Source of the DNA: Mercurialis annua
Lineage: Eukaryota > Streptophyta > Magnoliopsida > Malpighiales > Euphorbiaceae
Length of the DNA stretch: 64,000 nt
Assembly (NCBI RefSeq): GCF_937616625.2
Contig: NC_065574.1
Coordinates: 3,100,001 to 3,164,000 of the forward strand
Direction: 5' to 3'
Below, in pieces: positions 33,390 to 44,581 of the stretch. Below the pieces are notes generated by a model, which was given only the letters and a program-made list of their open reading frames with translations, did not search any database and was not told the origin of the DNA. Made by a program: the position numbers and the translations under genes. Positions within the stretch are counted from its first letter, which is position 1; each line of letters starts with the position of its first letter.

Positions 33390-35773
33390 CTAGAGGCAAT
33401 TTTCTGAATGCCCAGGACCTCCGTAATAAAAGTGAGATCCGAAACCATTTTGCCCCTTTTCTCCGATCTGCAAGTCATAGCAGGTTGGATATGAGACATA
33501 AGGTACTAGGTTTTCAGGATCTTTCATGGCACCCGAACCATCAACATATCCGAGATTGAAGATTATAGCCGCCTTTTTAAAGCCTTCGCCCGGAAAATGG
33601 CCACTTCCCATTTGTGTGGAAGTATGTCGACTATTTGTTCCGAAATTTACTATTTCTCCACCCCAATTTACCATTATAGAATTTTCAGCTAGGCTTGTAA
33701 ATATTGAAGCTGGCCAATACCCTACATCTTCACCTTGGATATTTAGCCACCAATTCCCACTTTGCTTGTCCTGGACAAAAATTCAACATTTTTATTTCTT
33801 CATTAATTGAATGAAATCTGCATTTCCACTAGAAATTAGTAAATGAAATATAGAATTTTTTGTCAGAATATTAGTACTAATTAATTACCTTATGTACAGT
33901 AATTTCGATATGATATTGATCGCCTCGTAGGTAGAGATCGGAATAATAGGAGCACCCAATGCGAGTTTGGTACTGGTTTGTACAAAACCAGGGCAATCAA
34001 GATTGTAGCAACCTGTTTTTTGGTAACCATCTCTCTATAAAAATCAAAAAATATGTCTCTATAATTACTATCATGAAATAATAAATATACAAACATGTAT
34101 CATTGAAAAAAAAAAGATTTTGATTAGCACTGGTCGGTCATATATTCTCTCACTCTGCCCGAAATAATATACACGGTGAATAGTTTCAATTCAGTTGCGT
34201 CTATCAATTCTGTCACAACAATTTTAAATACAATCTTTCAAAATAAAACATGCACGTAGAAACTATAAGCAAATTTACCGTCCAATAAATGAAGGTTCTT
34301 GGTTTACTATCACCAGCCAAAACCTGAAACACCGTCAAAGTAATTAGTAAATTGACTTTATTTTCAAAAAAAATTAGTAAATTAACCATTTTCTGAACTT
34401 CGAACTTGACAAAAGACGTAGCAAAAGTTATTAAAAAATAAAATTTAAATGTGGTAATTAACTAAACTTACATGCCAGCCAGCTTCAATTGAATTACGAT
34501 CTTGTTCAAAACCTGCTAAAATCCAAAATTGAGCTAAACTAAATTCCCCATTATTACTTATTGTTGGATTCCATATGCTGAATTTTGCATGTGCTCCATA
34601 GTACAATCCATCACCTATCACAGAAACTTGGGCATACTATACTAATTTCAATATCAACTTATTTAACATGAATCATTTTTAATTTTTTAGAATATAGATT
34701 ATATTAAGTAGAAGTGCGTAAAAATCAAACTAAACTAACTTTAATCCGGTTTAAAATTATAAACAAAATTGAGTTTTCGATTTGGTTTGATTTTGAAAGT
34801 AATAGAAAATCGTTTAGTTTATAAACAAACAAATCGAATGATTTCGGATGAAACATTTCACATTCTAATAATTTCAATTCGGTTCGATTTAAATAAAAAA
34901 ATCAATTCGATTTTGGTTCGATAATTTATAATACCTCATGAATAGGCTTGGGAAATGTCTGCAGTGTCCTTTTAGGGTATTTAAAGTGATTAGTTCTTGC
35001 AATTGGTATTGTTCCATTAGGACACAATCCTTTTTCTTCTTGTATAACCTTTATATTGTTTGCTGCTGTAAGTCCATTTGGGTATGAATTGGGTCTCATC
35101 TGCAAATTCACTTACATTAATAAAAATCACTATCACTCCCTACGTTACGTCAAAATAAAAATCGGTTGACATACGCTTTGGGCCGAAAAACGTCTCATAA
35201 AAAAATTAATAACTAAAATAAAACGAAGCAAATCTATACATCCATTATCCAATTTCTCATGAATTGATATTTTCGTTTTATATAACTGAAATCTCTTTAC
35301 AGACTTACAACTATGTTAACACTAAAACTCGCGCGGAGAAGTAAATTTTAATATCTCAGAAGAAAATAACAATTTTAAAAGGGAATGATTCGTAATTATG
35401 TTTTATATAAATTTCATGGAACTAATAGGGTATAATCCAAATAATATTTTTCGAGATTTATCACCTCTATACTGAATAAAACACTATATTTACCTGTATA
35501 ATATGATTTCTGAGAAGTGGATGATTAAAAGCTGTTTGTTTATAGATATCAACACACTCAAATTCATCACCCTGCAATTTTTATTATTTTTCAAGAAAAT
35601 AATCACTCGGTTATGTTAAAAAAATTGCAATAATGTTACTGAATAAAGGCAGTGATACTACAAACCTGTATGGAGAATTTTCCATCAGCAGTTCTACAGC
35701 ATAAAGTGTGCGTAAAAGCTATTAAGAAAATAATCAAACTTCGAATATATTTATTATAATCTTCAATGGCCAT
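33390..35773 (-). pseudogene. Neprosin-domain (DUF239/DUF4409) peptidase gene with a 1-nt frameshift
   Basis: Seven minus-strand exons: 35666-35773, 35494-35571, 34935-35099, 34472-34636, 34279-34323, 33889-34034, 33390-33770. Residues 1-30 look like a signal peptide. Exon 2 has the pro-region motif ECVDIYKQTAFNHPLLRNH. Exon 3 has MRPNSYPNG and CPNGTIPIAR. Exon 4 has YYGAHAKFSIW and SIEAGWH. Exon 6 has GYQKTGCYNLDCPGFVQTST. Exon 7 has SGNWWLNIQ, WGGEIVNF, HTSTQMGSGHFP and YYGGPGHSENC. Neprosins are secreted glutamic peptidases. The family's two catalytic glutamates probably correspond to those in IEAGW and WGGEI (from memory). Exon 6 is 146 nt, one short: near 33930 the frame in STYEA must shift to reach GDQYHIEITVHK. 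Everything else is intact, so the break is recent or a sequencing error. Confidence 0.8.
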
Positions 35774-36643
35774 TGTAAGCTCTTGAAATTCAATTTGAAA
35801 TACGATAATTAAGTATAAATGTGCATATACATATGAATTTATTTAAGGAACCATATTATTGGAAAAATATTTAATCTTCTACTATATTTAACATGATGTG
35901 TTGGATTTTCCATCACTAGGATTCCTTGTTTTAGAAATAACATTATTTTTTTTGTAATTAGTTTACACTTTTAACCTAATTTATTTGCTAATCTTCTGTT
36001 GCTTATCTTTCTTGTCAAAATTGTATTTTTTGTGTGGATTCATATGAAGGAATTCAAATGAAATGACTCATTATGCATTAACACAAAATATTTATCCAGA
36101 CCCAACTATTATAGAAGCATCCCTAACCAACTATTGTACAATTCAATTTAAATTTTGTCATCGGGTCAAAGCTCGAATCATTATAATTAGCATAATCCCA
36201 AATTTCTGTATATAGAACTTGGGTGCTAAAATATTTAGGTCTGAACTATTGATCACTTGTAGTTAGAGGTGGCCAGTTCACCCCGTAAACCGGCCCGGTC
36301 AAACATGGTCCGAAAACGGTCAATTCTTGAATCGGGCCAAATCCAGCCCGGAACCGTGGATAGCCTGGTTTCACGCCGCTTCCAAATTTCTTGGAATCAG
36401 AACCGGCGGTTCGGTTTCAACCCTTTAAAAGTAAAATGTTGAATCGCTTACTAGATATGGAAAATCTAGAGTTCTTCATTCACTACATATCTTTGATCGG
36501 ACTTGAGTTCTTCATTCACCCAAAAACAGTAACAGATTTGGAAAACAAAATTTGGTAAAGTTTTGGAGTCCTTTTCAGTATCGGAAAACCCTTCACCATA
36601 TAATTATGTCTTCATCCGCGTTTCTAATCTCCAACACTAAAAT
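35774..36643 (+). promoter_or_regulatory. Upstream region of B1, with transposon-end fragment
   Basis: The segment 35870-36330 is duplicated at 20030-20560. At 36265-36425 lies a CCGG-rich piece (GAGGTGGCCAGTTCACCCCG, ACCGGCCCGGTCAAACATGG) of the same kind as 42700-43281. The last 100 bp match the B2 and B3 promoters (GTTTTGGAGTCC, AGTATCGGAAAACCCTTCAC), but the TATA position reads CCATATAATTATG instead of CCTTATAAATA. Confidence 0.6.
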
Positions 36644-37699
36644 ATGGATTATCTCATAAGCGAATTGCCGGACGAAATCCTCGAGAGCATAATCTCGCAT
36701 TTGTCGATAAAAGACGCAGCAGCAACGAGCATCCTCTCCCGCAGATGGAGACACTTATGGGAAAACATTGATTATCCTATTCTCGACATCGACCTTGCAG
36801 CTTTAATCTCCATCTCCACGTACGAAAATCTATCTTCACAACCTGTAAGAAGCGAAATACTGAGTTTAGTGTCGACCATCTTGGATCGACATCAAGGCTC
36901 AACCATACACGAACTCAGAATTCGTTTTCCGTATTGGATTAAGACAGCCGTTAAAAAGAAAGTTAAAAGTCTTTTTCTACAGTTCAACACATTGTGTGGT
37001 AATTCTATTACATACACTTGGCTATTCGATACACTTCCTTCCAGTTTCAGCTCTCTCGTATCTCTTCGCCTCGTAGCTTTACATTCTTTATATTCTCGAA
37101 CATTGATCGACTATTTTTTATTGAATTCTCCGCTTTTAGAGGTGTTGTTCATTCAAAGGTGCTCTGACTTGACAAACTTGAAAATTCACTGTCCGAAGCT
37201 AAAACATCTTACTTTAAGTGACAATGATATTGGATGTCTTGAAATATCAGCACCAAATCTCGAATCTTTCAAGTGTAGACAGGAGTCTGAGCCGATCCTT
37301 CTGTTTAAAACTGTTCCGTCTCTCAAGCAGATATCTTTGGAGGGATTCGACTCTTACAGGCTTATAGTAAGTACTTATCTAAACCCTATTTTGGGTTTGC
37401 TAAGTCAACTCGACTCGCTTGCATTGACAAAACTACACCATGCTGATATAATTTCTAGTCCTATCATAGATTTTCCTATTCTGAAAAATCTCAAGCAATT
37501 GGACCTCTCAGTAAGTAGGTATCATGATCTAGTCGACACTCTCACTCCGTTGATGCAAGCTTCGCCGAAGTTGCTTAATGTATCGATCATCAATTTGGGT
37601 AGTCGTGTATCACTCCATTCAGATGCGTTGGTTCGATTGAGACGTAGGCTACCTTCATCTGTAGAGTTAAGATTATTTATTAGTATCATTAGCTCATAG
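36644..37699 (+). CDS. F-box protein, family B copy 1 (B1), FBD region deleted
   Basis: A single exon encodes 351 residues. The F-box is residues about 5-45 (ELPDEILESIISHLSIKDAA, then SILSRRWRHLW), followed by leucine-rich repeats (PSSFSSLVSLRLVALHSLYS, LLEVLFIQRCSDLTNLKIHC, PSLKQISLEGFDSYRL). Compared with B3 (416 residues) two in-frame pieces are missing. One is about 17 residues after RIRFPY, where B3 has CYSSFGGEVDARPLVC. The other is about 47 residues just before the last LVRLR, which removes the FBD core. The frame is open, so a protein could be made. Loss of the FBD and the weaker TATA box make full function doubtful. It would act as an SCF substrate receptor if functional. Confidence 0.75.
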   Translation: MDYLISELPDEILESIISHLSIKDAAATSILSRRWRHLWENIDYPILDIDLAALISISTYENLSSQPVRSEILSLVSTILDRHQGSTIHELRIRFPYWIKTAVKKKVKSLFLQFNTLCGNSITYTWLFDTLPSSFSSLVSLRLVALHSLYSRTLIDYFLLNSPLLEVLFIQRCSDLTNLKIHCPKLKHLTLSDNDIGCLEISAPNLESFKCRQESEPILLFKTVPSLKQISLEGFDSYRLIVSTYLNPILGLLSQLDSLALTKLHHADIISSPIIDFPILKNLKQLDLSVSRYHDLVDTLTPLMQASPKLLNVSIINLGSRVSLHSDALVRLRRRLPSSVELRLFISIISS

Positions 37700-37859
37700 A
37701 ATATCATTTTATAATTATAATTATTTTGTTACGATCTATGATCTACATCAATAAAGAATTTATTTTCATTCAATGCTATGATATTTCATGGTTTTAAAAC
37801 TTTTAATACTATATACAGTTGCTAGAGTTTTATTAAAGCTATACTATTTAAGTTCATAA

Positions 37860-39652
37860 TCTATACTATAATATAATCTTTAACTCCAAATTAATTTTGA
37901 CAAGTGGATCGACTACAAATTGCCATGTGGCAATTACTCATTTAAAATTAATTTATTATTTTATTAAAAAATCTACCTATCTATCTATCTATATCTATAC
38001 TATAATATAATCTTGAACTCCAAATTAATTTTGACAAGTGGATCGACTACAAATTGCCATGTGGCAATTACTCATTTAAAATTAATATATTATTGTATTA
38101 AAAAATCTAATAATTAATATTTTTTAAGTTATAAAATATGAAAAGTTAAAACTTGCAATAATTAAATTTGTTTCATAACTTATAAGTATTTATAATATAG
38201 AAAAACTCTTAAGATTTTATAACTTATAAACATGAAAAAAGAAACTCTTCAAATTTCATCGCCATCAAATTTATAAAATTCTATAAGTCTAAATTTAAAT
38301 TAAATTAAATTAATTTTTTTAATTTTTAATATATTATAATATAAAAAATATTTTGTTTTTCATAATTTAAAAAGACATCCTATTGAATATTACATATTTT
38401 AAAATAATATTATAAGAATTAAAATTATGAGAACTAAAATACTTTTATTTCATTATATGCTAAAAATATGAATAATTTTAAAACTAAATTTAGTTAATTA
38501 AAATTTAAAGTTATAGAATTTTATAAATGTGATGGTTATAAAATTTGAAGAGTTTCTATTTATGTTTATAAGTTATAAAATATTAAGAATTTTTAAATAT
38601 TATTAACATTTATAGGTTGTGAAACCAAATGTATTAATTATTTTTAACTTTTCATATTTTTAAAAATAAGTTTTGTATAACATCTAACTTTTCATATTTT
38701 TAATTAATTACAACTTATTTGTCATGAAATATATAAGTGTATATATATAGAAATCCATGCACACATATTTAATTATAAACAAACATGGTTTTTTAGAGTT
38801 TTTTTATATCTATTTCTTTCTATTTTTTCATACTTGATATTGTCTCATGCAACTTTTTCCCGCAATAAAAGAGTTTTTAATCATTCATAATAAAGTACGC
38901 TTTGAGTAAGTATCGTCTATCTTTTTGAAATTGTTTAGTTTATGTGTATGGTTGTTGTTGTTGTTGTTGTTGTATTTTAATTTATTTTAGTGACATGTGA
39001 CCTAACTTGCTAAAGAATTCAAAGAAACGAGGATTGAATTCCATTGAAATATATATATTTTAGACATGAACCATACAATCGTAATTATATCATTTTAATG
39101 ATAATGTTGATTTTATGAGGTTCATCAAAACAATTTAACATAAAAGATTTTATGTTTTGCAGTGAACTGATTTAAGGTTGACAATTATTTTCTATCAAAT
39201 GTCTCTTTTATTCATTTAGATGACATATCTCTTATTTTTTTTAATTATATTAAAATAAACAGTATTTTAATAAAAAAATTGATTATGAATTTTAAATGTT
39301 TAATTATAATATCATTATTTATATGTTATGAAATATGAAATATTTTTGAAATTAAATAAAAGTAATTAAAATTTAATCTTATTAAATTTTTTATTGTTTT
39401 GGTTATGAAATTTAATGAATTTTAGTTAAAATTTAATGAAATTTCCTTAAAGTTTATGAATAGTTTTAATTTACGTTTAAAAGGTATGAAATATGACGAA
39501 TTTTTTTTAATGTATTAAATATATGAAATTTGAAGAATTTTTATTATATTTAAAACTTATGAAATTTATCATATTTATAAATTATGATATAGAGAATATA
39601 TTTTTTAAAAATTATTAAAATCACCTGCGCAACGCGCGGGCATCGACCTAGT
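37860..39652 (+). mobile_element. Non-autonomous Helitron (about 1.79 kb)
   Basis: The 5' end is TCTATACTATAATATAATCT. The 3' end is a GC-rich stem CCTGCGC-AAC-GCGCGGG (39624-39640) followed by CATCGACCTAGT, ending in CTAGT at 39652, with A before and T after. These are the Helitron signatures: 5' TC, 3' hairpin, CTAGT end, insertion between A and T. The 5' 115 bp are repeated (second copy from about 37995) with a CTAT run between. The interior is AT-rich and non-coding. Confidence 0.85.
38950..38972. repeat. (GTT)n microsatellite
   Basis: Seven to eight uninterrupted GTT units inside the Helitron. Confidence 0.9.
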
Positions 39653-39948
39653 TGCTTATAATAATTATACGAAAATCAGGCCTAGAAAACCAAAGGGTTG
39701 ATATTAAAGCTAAAGTTTTGATTTTCAAATCTTTAGCTCATACAATATCATGTCTAGTTTTTGCATATTCTAAACCACGATTTGCATCACGAAAGAAAGA
39801 GTTTCTGCGAATTACTAGTCAAAACAGTACCGAAATAGCATAATCTGGTTTTCATTTTAATAGGGTCTAATGAGTCTCCAATTACATGCACAAACAGAGA
39901 ACAGCACCAAGTTTTAAACCCTAAGAAAAGTTTGATAGTGTAATAACA

Positions 39949-41572
39949 ATGGAGGAGAGAGTTAAAGCAGAAGATTATGCAAATCAGCTACCAGAACACT
40001 TGTTGCATCACATCTTCTCTTATCTTAGTATTAAACAAATTGTTCAGACTAGTGTGTTGTCAAAAGCTTGGTATCGGGCATGGAACACTCTCCATATTTT
40101 GGAATTCAATTTCTCCCACATCTTTGAGCAAAACAGAGCTAAATACATGGAAACTGAATCAACTTCCGACATAAACAGACAACAACTGTATGATTTTGCT
40201 GATCAAGTTTTGCTTACCCGGCGCCGGCAAATGATTAATTTAAAGAAATTTACAGTCCGTATGCCATGGTTTTACCTAACACCACATACGGTGTCGGCAA
40301 TCGATCGATGGATTGGCTATGCTCTTGAGAGTCGTGTCAAAGAACTGAAATTTGGAGCTGGTGCATCTCACAAAGATGAAAATTTTAAGTATAGCGTGCC
40401 ACTATCGGTCTTTGATTCGAAATGGATGCAGGTTCTGTCTCTGTCTGACTGCAAGCTGAAGCTGCCATTTTCTGGTAATGTAAAGTTATCTTGCCTGAAA
40501 AAAATAGCTCTTAGAAATGTCTATGTGGATGACAACTTTATCAGAGAACTTCTTGCTGGTAGTCCTATGCTTGAATATATATGTTTGCGTGAAGTTTTTG
40601 GTATCAAGGAATTAAATGTATTTGATCTTGCGAAACTCGGAAAAATCGCTATTGAAATGCTTCCTGATCTTGAAAAACTGACAATCAATGCACCAAAACT
40701 TGAAACAATTACATGGAAAATACATAAGTGGCCTTTTAGCGTCAATCTTGGTGATTCTTGCAAAAATTTATCATTCAGCCACGCTCCATTTTCAGATAAA
40801 TGGTTGAATGAGCAGCTGACTAGGTTCCCTCATCTTGAAAACCTGACATTGTATATGTGCCCTTATCTACAAAAGATTGCGATTTCAAATCTTCTTGTTA
40901 GCGGGTTGTCTATAAGTTGCTGCAGAGATCTGCGTATTGTTCGGATTGATGCACCTTGTTTACGCCACTTCACATACGAGGGTGACATTGTTCCAATATT
41001 GTCTTCTATAAATTGCATCACTCTGTCAGAGGTTTCCTTGGATTTTAATTCGAAATACATGGACAACACTTGGTATACCGAACTGATTGAACTATTGGCC
41101 AATTTCAATACTTGTTTCAATGTATTGAAATATGTGTTCACAAGCATGACAGGAAGGGTACGTAACTCCATATGTATATTGCAGTCTTATAATGGTTATT
41201 AAAATTCGATAAATTTCCGTGTAACAAAGCTCTTAATTTTAAACTTATCGGTCCGATTTGTACTTGCAGCTGCAGTGGGTTGTTATTCCAGAAGAAGTGA
41301 GAAAAATGGTGGCTCCTCCGTTAAGTAATGTTAAAGAATTGAATTTTCATATTTGGTCTCAAAGAAAAGCGGAAGCCCTTCCCATGGTTCAACTTGAGGA
41401 TGCTATGTCATGGATTGCTCCTCATCCCAACAGTCTATCCATATCCGTTGATCATCTCTATAAGGGTGGGGTCGATGGACCCCACCTTTTTTTGGGGAAA
41501 GAAATTTTACTTAGTTATATAAAAAAAAAAATAACGAATCGTTCTAATTTAGTATATGAATCTACCTTCTAA
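39949..41572 (+). CDS. F-box/LRR protein, family A copy 2 (A2), with transposon-derived C-terminus
   Basis: Exon 1 is 39949-41157 (403 codons). Exon 2 starts at 41276 or, using an upstream AG six bases earlier, at 41270 (adding LQ), and runs to 41572, giving 501 or 503 residues. The F-box is at about 12-50 (NQLPEHLLHHIFSYLSIKQI, SVLSKAWYRAWNTL). LRR-like repeats follow (LSDCKLKLPFSGNVKLSCLK, LLAGSPMLEYICL, FPHLENLTLYMCPYLQKIAI). The usual end, WIAPHPNSLSISV, is present, but the native stop has been replaced: an inserted element adds about 36 residues (DHLYKGGVDGPHLFLG... to YESTF). The intron is short (118 bp versus 362 and 428 in A1 and A3). Probably expressed if the promoter survived the Helitron insertion upstream. 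Confidence 0.75.
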
Positions 41573-41969
41573 AATTCTGATTCAATAGTATTTGTATAGT
41601 ATATGAATACAATTTAAAAATTTAATGCAACATTTGTATATTTATTATCAAAGTTTGCGTTAATTTTACATGTAGCTGTAGTAACAATAAATTGAGTTTC
41701 TCCACGATCGCATTAATAAAAAAATATTTATAAAATAAAATGAATTATCAATGTTTAATAATGTATAACTTCTTTAGAATTTTTTTAATAACATACATTG
41801 AAACAAGTATATTTAATAGTGTGAATCACGGCATAATTATATATATTTTTAAGATATGAAAATTAATGTTGATAATTATAAAAATTAATCTTATTATTTA
41901 AATTTTAATTTTTTCATATACATATGGACCCCACCATACAAAATTTATGGATCCGCCACTGTCGATAAG
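41452..41969. mobile_element. hAT-like insertion in the 3' end of A2
   Basis: Compared with A1 and A3, about 0.5 kb is inserted between the SLSIS codons and the shared 3' flank (AAGTTGAGTGGAAGCTCG, resuming at about 41970). Read in reverse from its right end it begins CAGTGGCGGATCCATAAATT, then GTATGGTGGGGTCCAT, the same terminal type as the element at 20975. The left side has GGTGGGGTC-GATG-GACCCCACC (9-bp arms). The exact left end and target duplication are unclear. Confidence 0.65.
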
Positions 41970-42699
41970 TAAAGTTGAGTGGAAGCTCGCTCCTATACAG
42001 TATATGACGATAACTAAAAATTAATTTTTGCTCGATTTTTTTTTTTAAGATGTTATTACACTATTCTCATAGAACTTTCTTATGTAGTCATGATCATGGT
42101 TTAATGTGCATGTAATTTTAACGGAAAAATTTAAGTGGAGGTGTGAAATGGGTTCAAACAAAAAGTATAAGTATTTCTGCTGAATCTTTTATTGTAAGTA
42201 CTGGTGCAAATATTTGTCATGAGCCAAGCAACTAAATAAAATTATGTTGCAAGAGGAGACAATTCAGTGTCCAACAGTCATAAACTTCGTTGAGTTATGT
42301 GATTCCGTACTCTGTCATTGTCTGTTTCGAGCCATCGCTAACTCCACAGCTTTCTATATCCAATTGACGAAATTACGCTGTATAACTCATTTTTAAAAAG
42401 TTATACATTAGTGACTCAAAAATTAATTGTGTGCAGTAAGTAATCTCTTAATTTATTTTTTAACTTTGCATTTATACCTAAATATTTTTTGGGTACTATT
42501 TTTACCTTTACCCCTGCAATCCTTTAAGCCAAACCAAACTAAACCAGCAACTTCACCATTTCATTCCTTTTCTCTGTAAGCTTTGACATAGGTGGCGAGC
42601 AACCGTAAATCTTTAATCAGAGAGAGAGGCGGAGTAAACCCAGTGGTAGAGAAAGTCGACGTGATGGCTAAGTGGGCAGTGTTCGAGCCAACAGTAGTC
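41970..42699. other. A2 3' flank
   Basis: The first part (to about 42360) is homologous to the A3 3' flank at 46400-46860 (for example TATGTAGTCATGATCATGGT). The 95-codon frame at 42592-42879 runs into the CCGG-rich element and is not a gene. Confidence 0.5.
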
Positions 42700-43281
42700 C
42701 ATCCGACGGTGGTCGTAACCGGCCCGGTCAAACCCGACCCGAAACCGGTCAAACTCGGAAACGGACTAAAACCGGCCCGGAACCGTACGAAATGCGGTTT
42801 CGGACCGGTTCCACATTTGTTGAACCGTGAACCAGCGGTTCCGGGTCGGAACCGGCGGTTTAAAGTTCGAACCCGATAATAAAAAATATATATTATATAT
42901 TTAAAATATATATTATATCTTTATCGTATAATATATTTACTTTTGCAATAAAATATATGTTGTATTTGTTTTAGTTAAATTTTTGATTAATATTTTTATT
43001 TTTATTTTATTTTTATTTTATTTTCTTGTAATACTATCTCCGTGAGTTATTTTATTATTAAATTATATTTTTTAATAATTAAATTTTAATTTTAATTTTA
43101 TTTTTTCTAAACCGTCCTAAACCGAAACCGGAACCGTCCGGTTTTGAACCGTCATGGAACCGTCTCTTAGGCGGTTCCGGGCCGGTTCCACTTTTTCTTG
43201 AACCGTAACCCGGCGGTTCCGAACCGGAACCGCCGGGTTATGAACCGGAACCGCCGGGTTATGAACCGTGGCCACCTCTAT
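42700..43281. mobile_element. CCGG-rich non-autonomous transposon remnant
   Basis: Both ends are dense in ACCGGCCCGG, GGAACCG and CGGTTCC words in opposite orientation round an AT-rich centre. The right end, reversed, is TAGAGGTGGCCACGG, matching the GAGGTGGCC starts at 20467 and 36265. The left limit is uncertain. Probably hAT-like by analogy to the other two-sided GGTTC elements here. Confidence 0.55.
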
Positions 43282-44091
43282 CTACGAACGACAGTTGCCG
43301 GACCTGCAAATAGGAGAGAGATTGGAAACAATAAATAAAATTGAAGACAAAAAGAAGATATTTTTAATTGTAGATCTGTTATAATTAAAGAAATTTTAGA
43401 TATTGAGAATTTGAATAATGGATCAGTTGAGGATTCATGACGGATTTTAGACGGCCAAAAGTTGAATGGGGGGAACATGTAGTAAATTATGCCACTAAGA
43501 TAATTTTCATGGGAACAATAGTGGCTTTCGTAATGAAGGTTTTTAAGCTGTTGGGTGCTATTAAATAACTGGTTCTGTAGCTAGTTATTGCTTGATAATA
43601 TGGTAGAGTATGATAATTATTTTATATATTTTTTTTCAAATTATATATAATTATATAAAGCAACCAATTTTAAATATATATTTATTAATTTATTATATGT
43701 TTAAGTAACTATAGATCAACTCATTATCAGCTTTAGATATTAAATAAATATTTTATTATTTTAGCATATGTTTATGTAATCATGAATCAACTCGTTATCA
43801 ATTTCTTATTTTAAATATACGTTTATGAATTTGTTGAAACTCTTATGCAAAATATTTTGGACAATTTCAGGGTGATAATTGAGCTAGCTTGGACAATCGC
43901 AGGGTGATAATTGATCAAACTTCAACCTCAGGGTCTTATTATTTCTTTTGGTCTGACATTAGGGTCCAAGGTGAGCCTTTTGCCCTCAAAATAAAAAGAA
44001 TTCTCAATCATATTTTCTGAACTGAGTGTAGAATTGAGAGAAAATCCCAGTTACATTTTCTGTCGTTGAAGGTGCTGAACCCTAATGCCAG
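43282..44091. other. Intergenic DNA upstream of A3
   Basis: No gene seen. A direct repeat of about 27 bases (CTTGGACAATCGCAGGGTGA and TTTGGACAATTTCAGGGTGA) lies at 43856-43915. The A3 leader exon ends at 44091. Confidence 0.4.
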
Positions 44092-44252
44092 GTTTCTTTC
44101 TTTTTACATTATAAAGCTAATTCCTTTTTGTTTGGGTAATCCTGATATTAGTTTGATTAGTTGCTCCAAATACTTCGTTCCATTTCTTTGATTTATATTT
44201 CAAGAAATAGAAAGGTTATATTTGTGAAATTAAGATTTGCTATGATAGATTG

Positions 44253-44382
44253 GAGGCTAATTATGTTTGGTTTACGGAACCGGTCCGGAATAAAAAATAG
44301 CTATTCTTTATTTTTGGGTTCATCTAATAGTAACTTTGTAGAATTGCTATTCCATTTCACGAACCAAACATGGCCGGGTGTA
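44253..44382. mobile_element. Small MITE in the A3 leader intron
   Basis: Inverted ends: ATGTTTGGTTTACGGAA on the left and ATGTTTGGTTCGTGAAA reversed from the right. Inner inverted words are AATAGCTATTC / GAATAGCAATTC. It is about 130 bp, inside the putative 5' UTR intron 44092-44551. The 95-codon frame across it is chance. Confidence 0.5.
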
Positions 44383-44581
44383 ATTATAAATCCGTGGAAA
44401 GCAAAAAGAAAAATTCACCCTAGGTTAGATAATTTTGTCTCAAAATAGAATTAGAAAAAGGTTCAAATCCAATTCCAGGTTAAATTGCATTTGATTTACT
44501 CCATATTCTGTACTCTACGTATTATATAATTTAGTAAAAGTTTATTTGCAGGTTTAAGTAAAGTTTGATAGTGTAATAACA

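Noticed and set aside
42592..42879. 95-codon plus-strand frame rich in proline and lysine
   Set aside because: It runs into the CCGG-rich transposon ends, whose repeats create the pattern.
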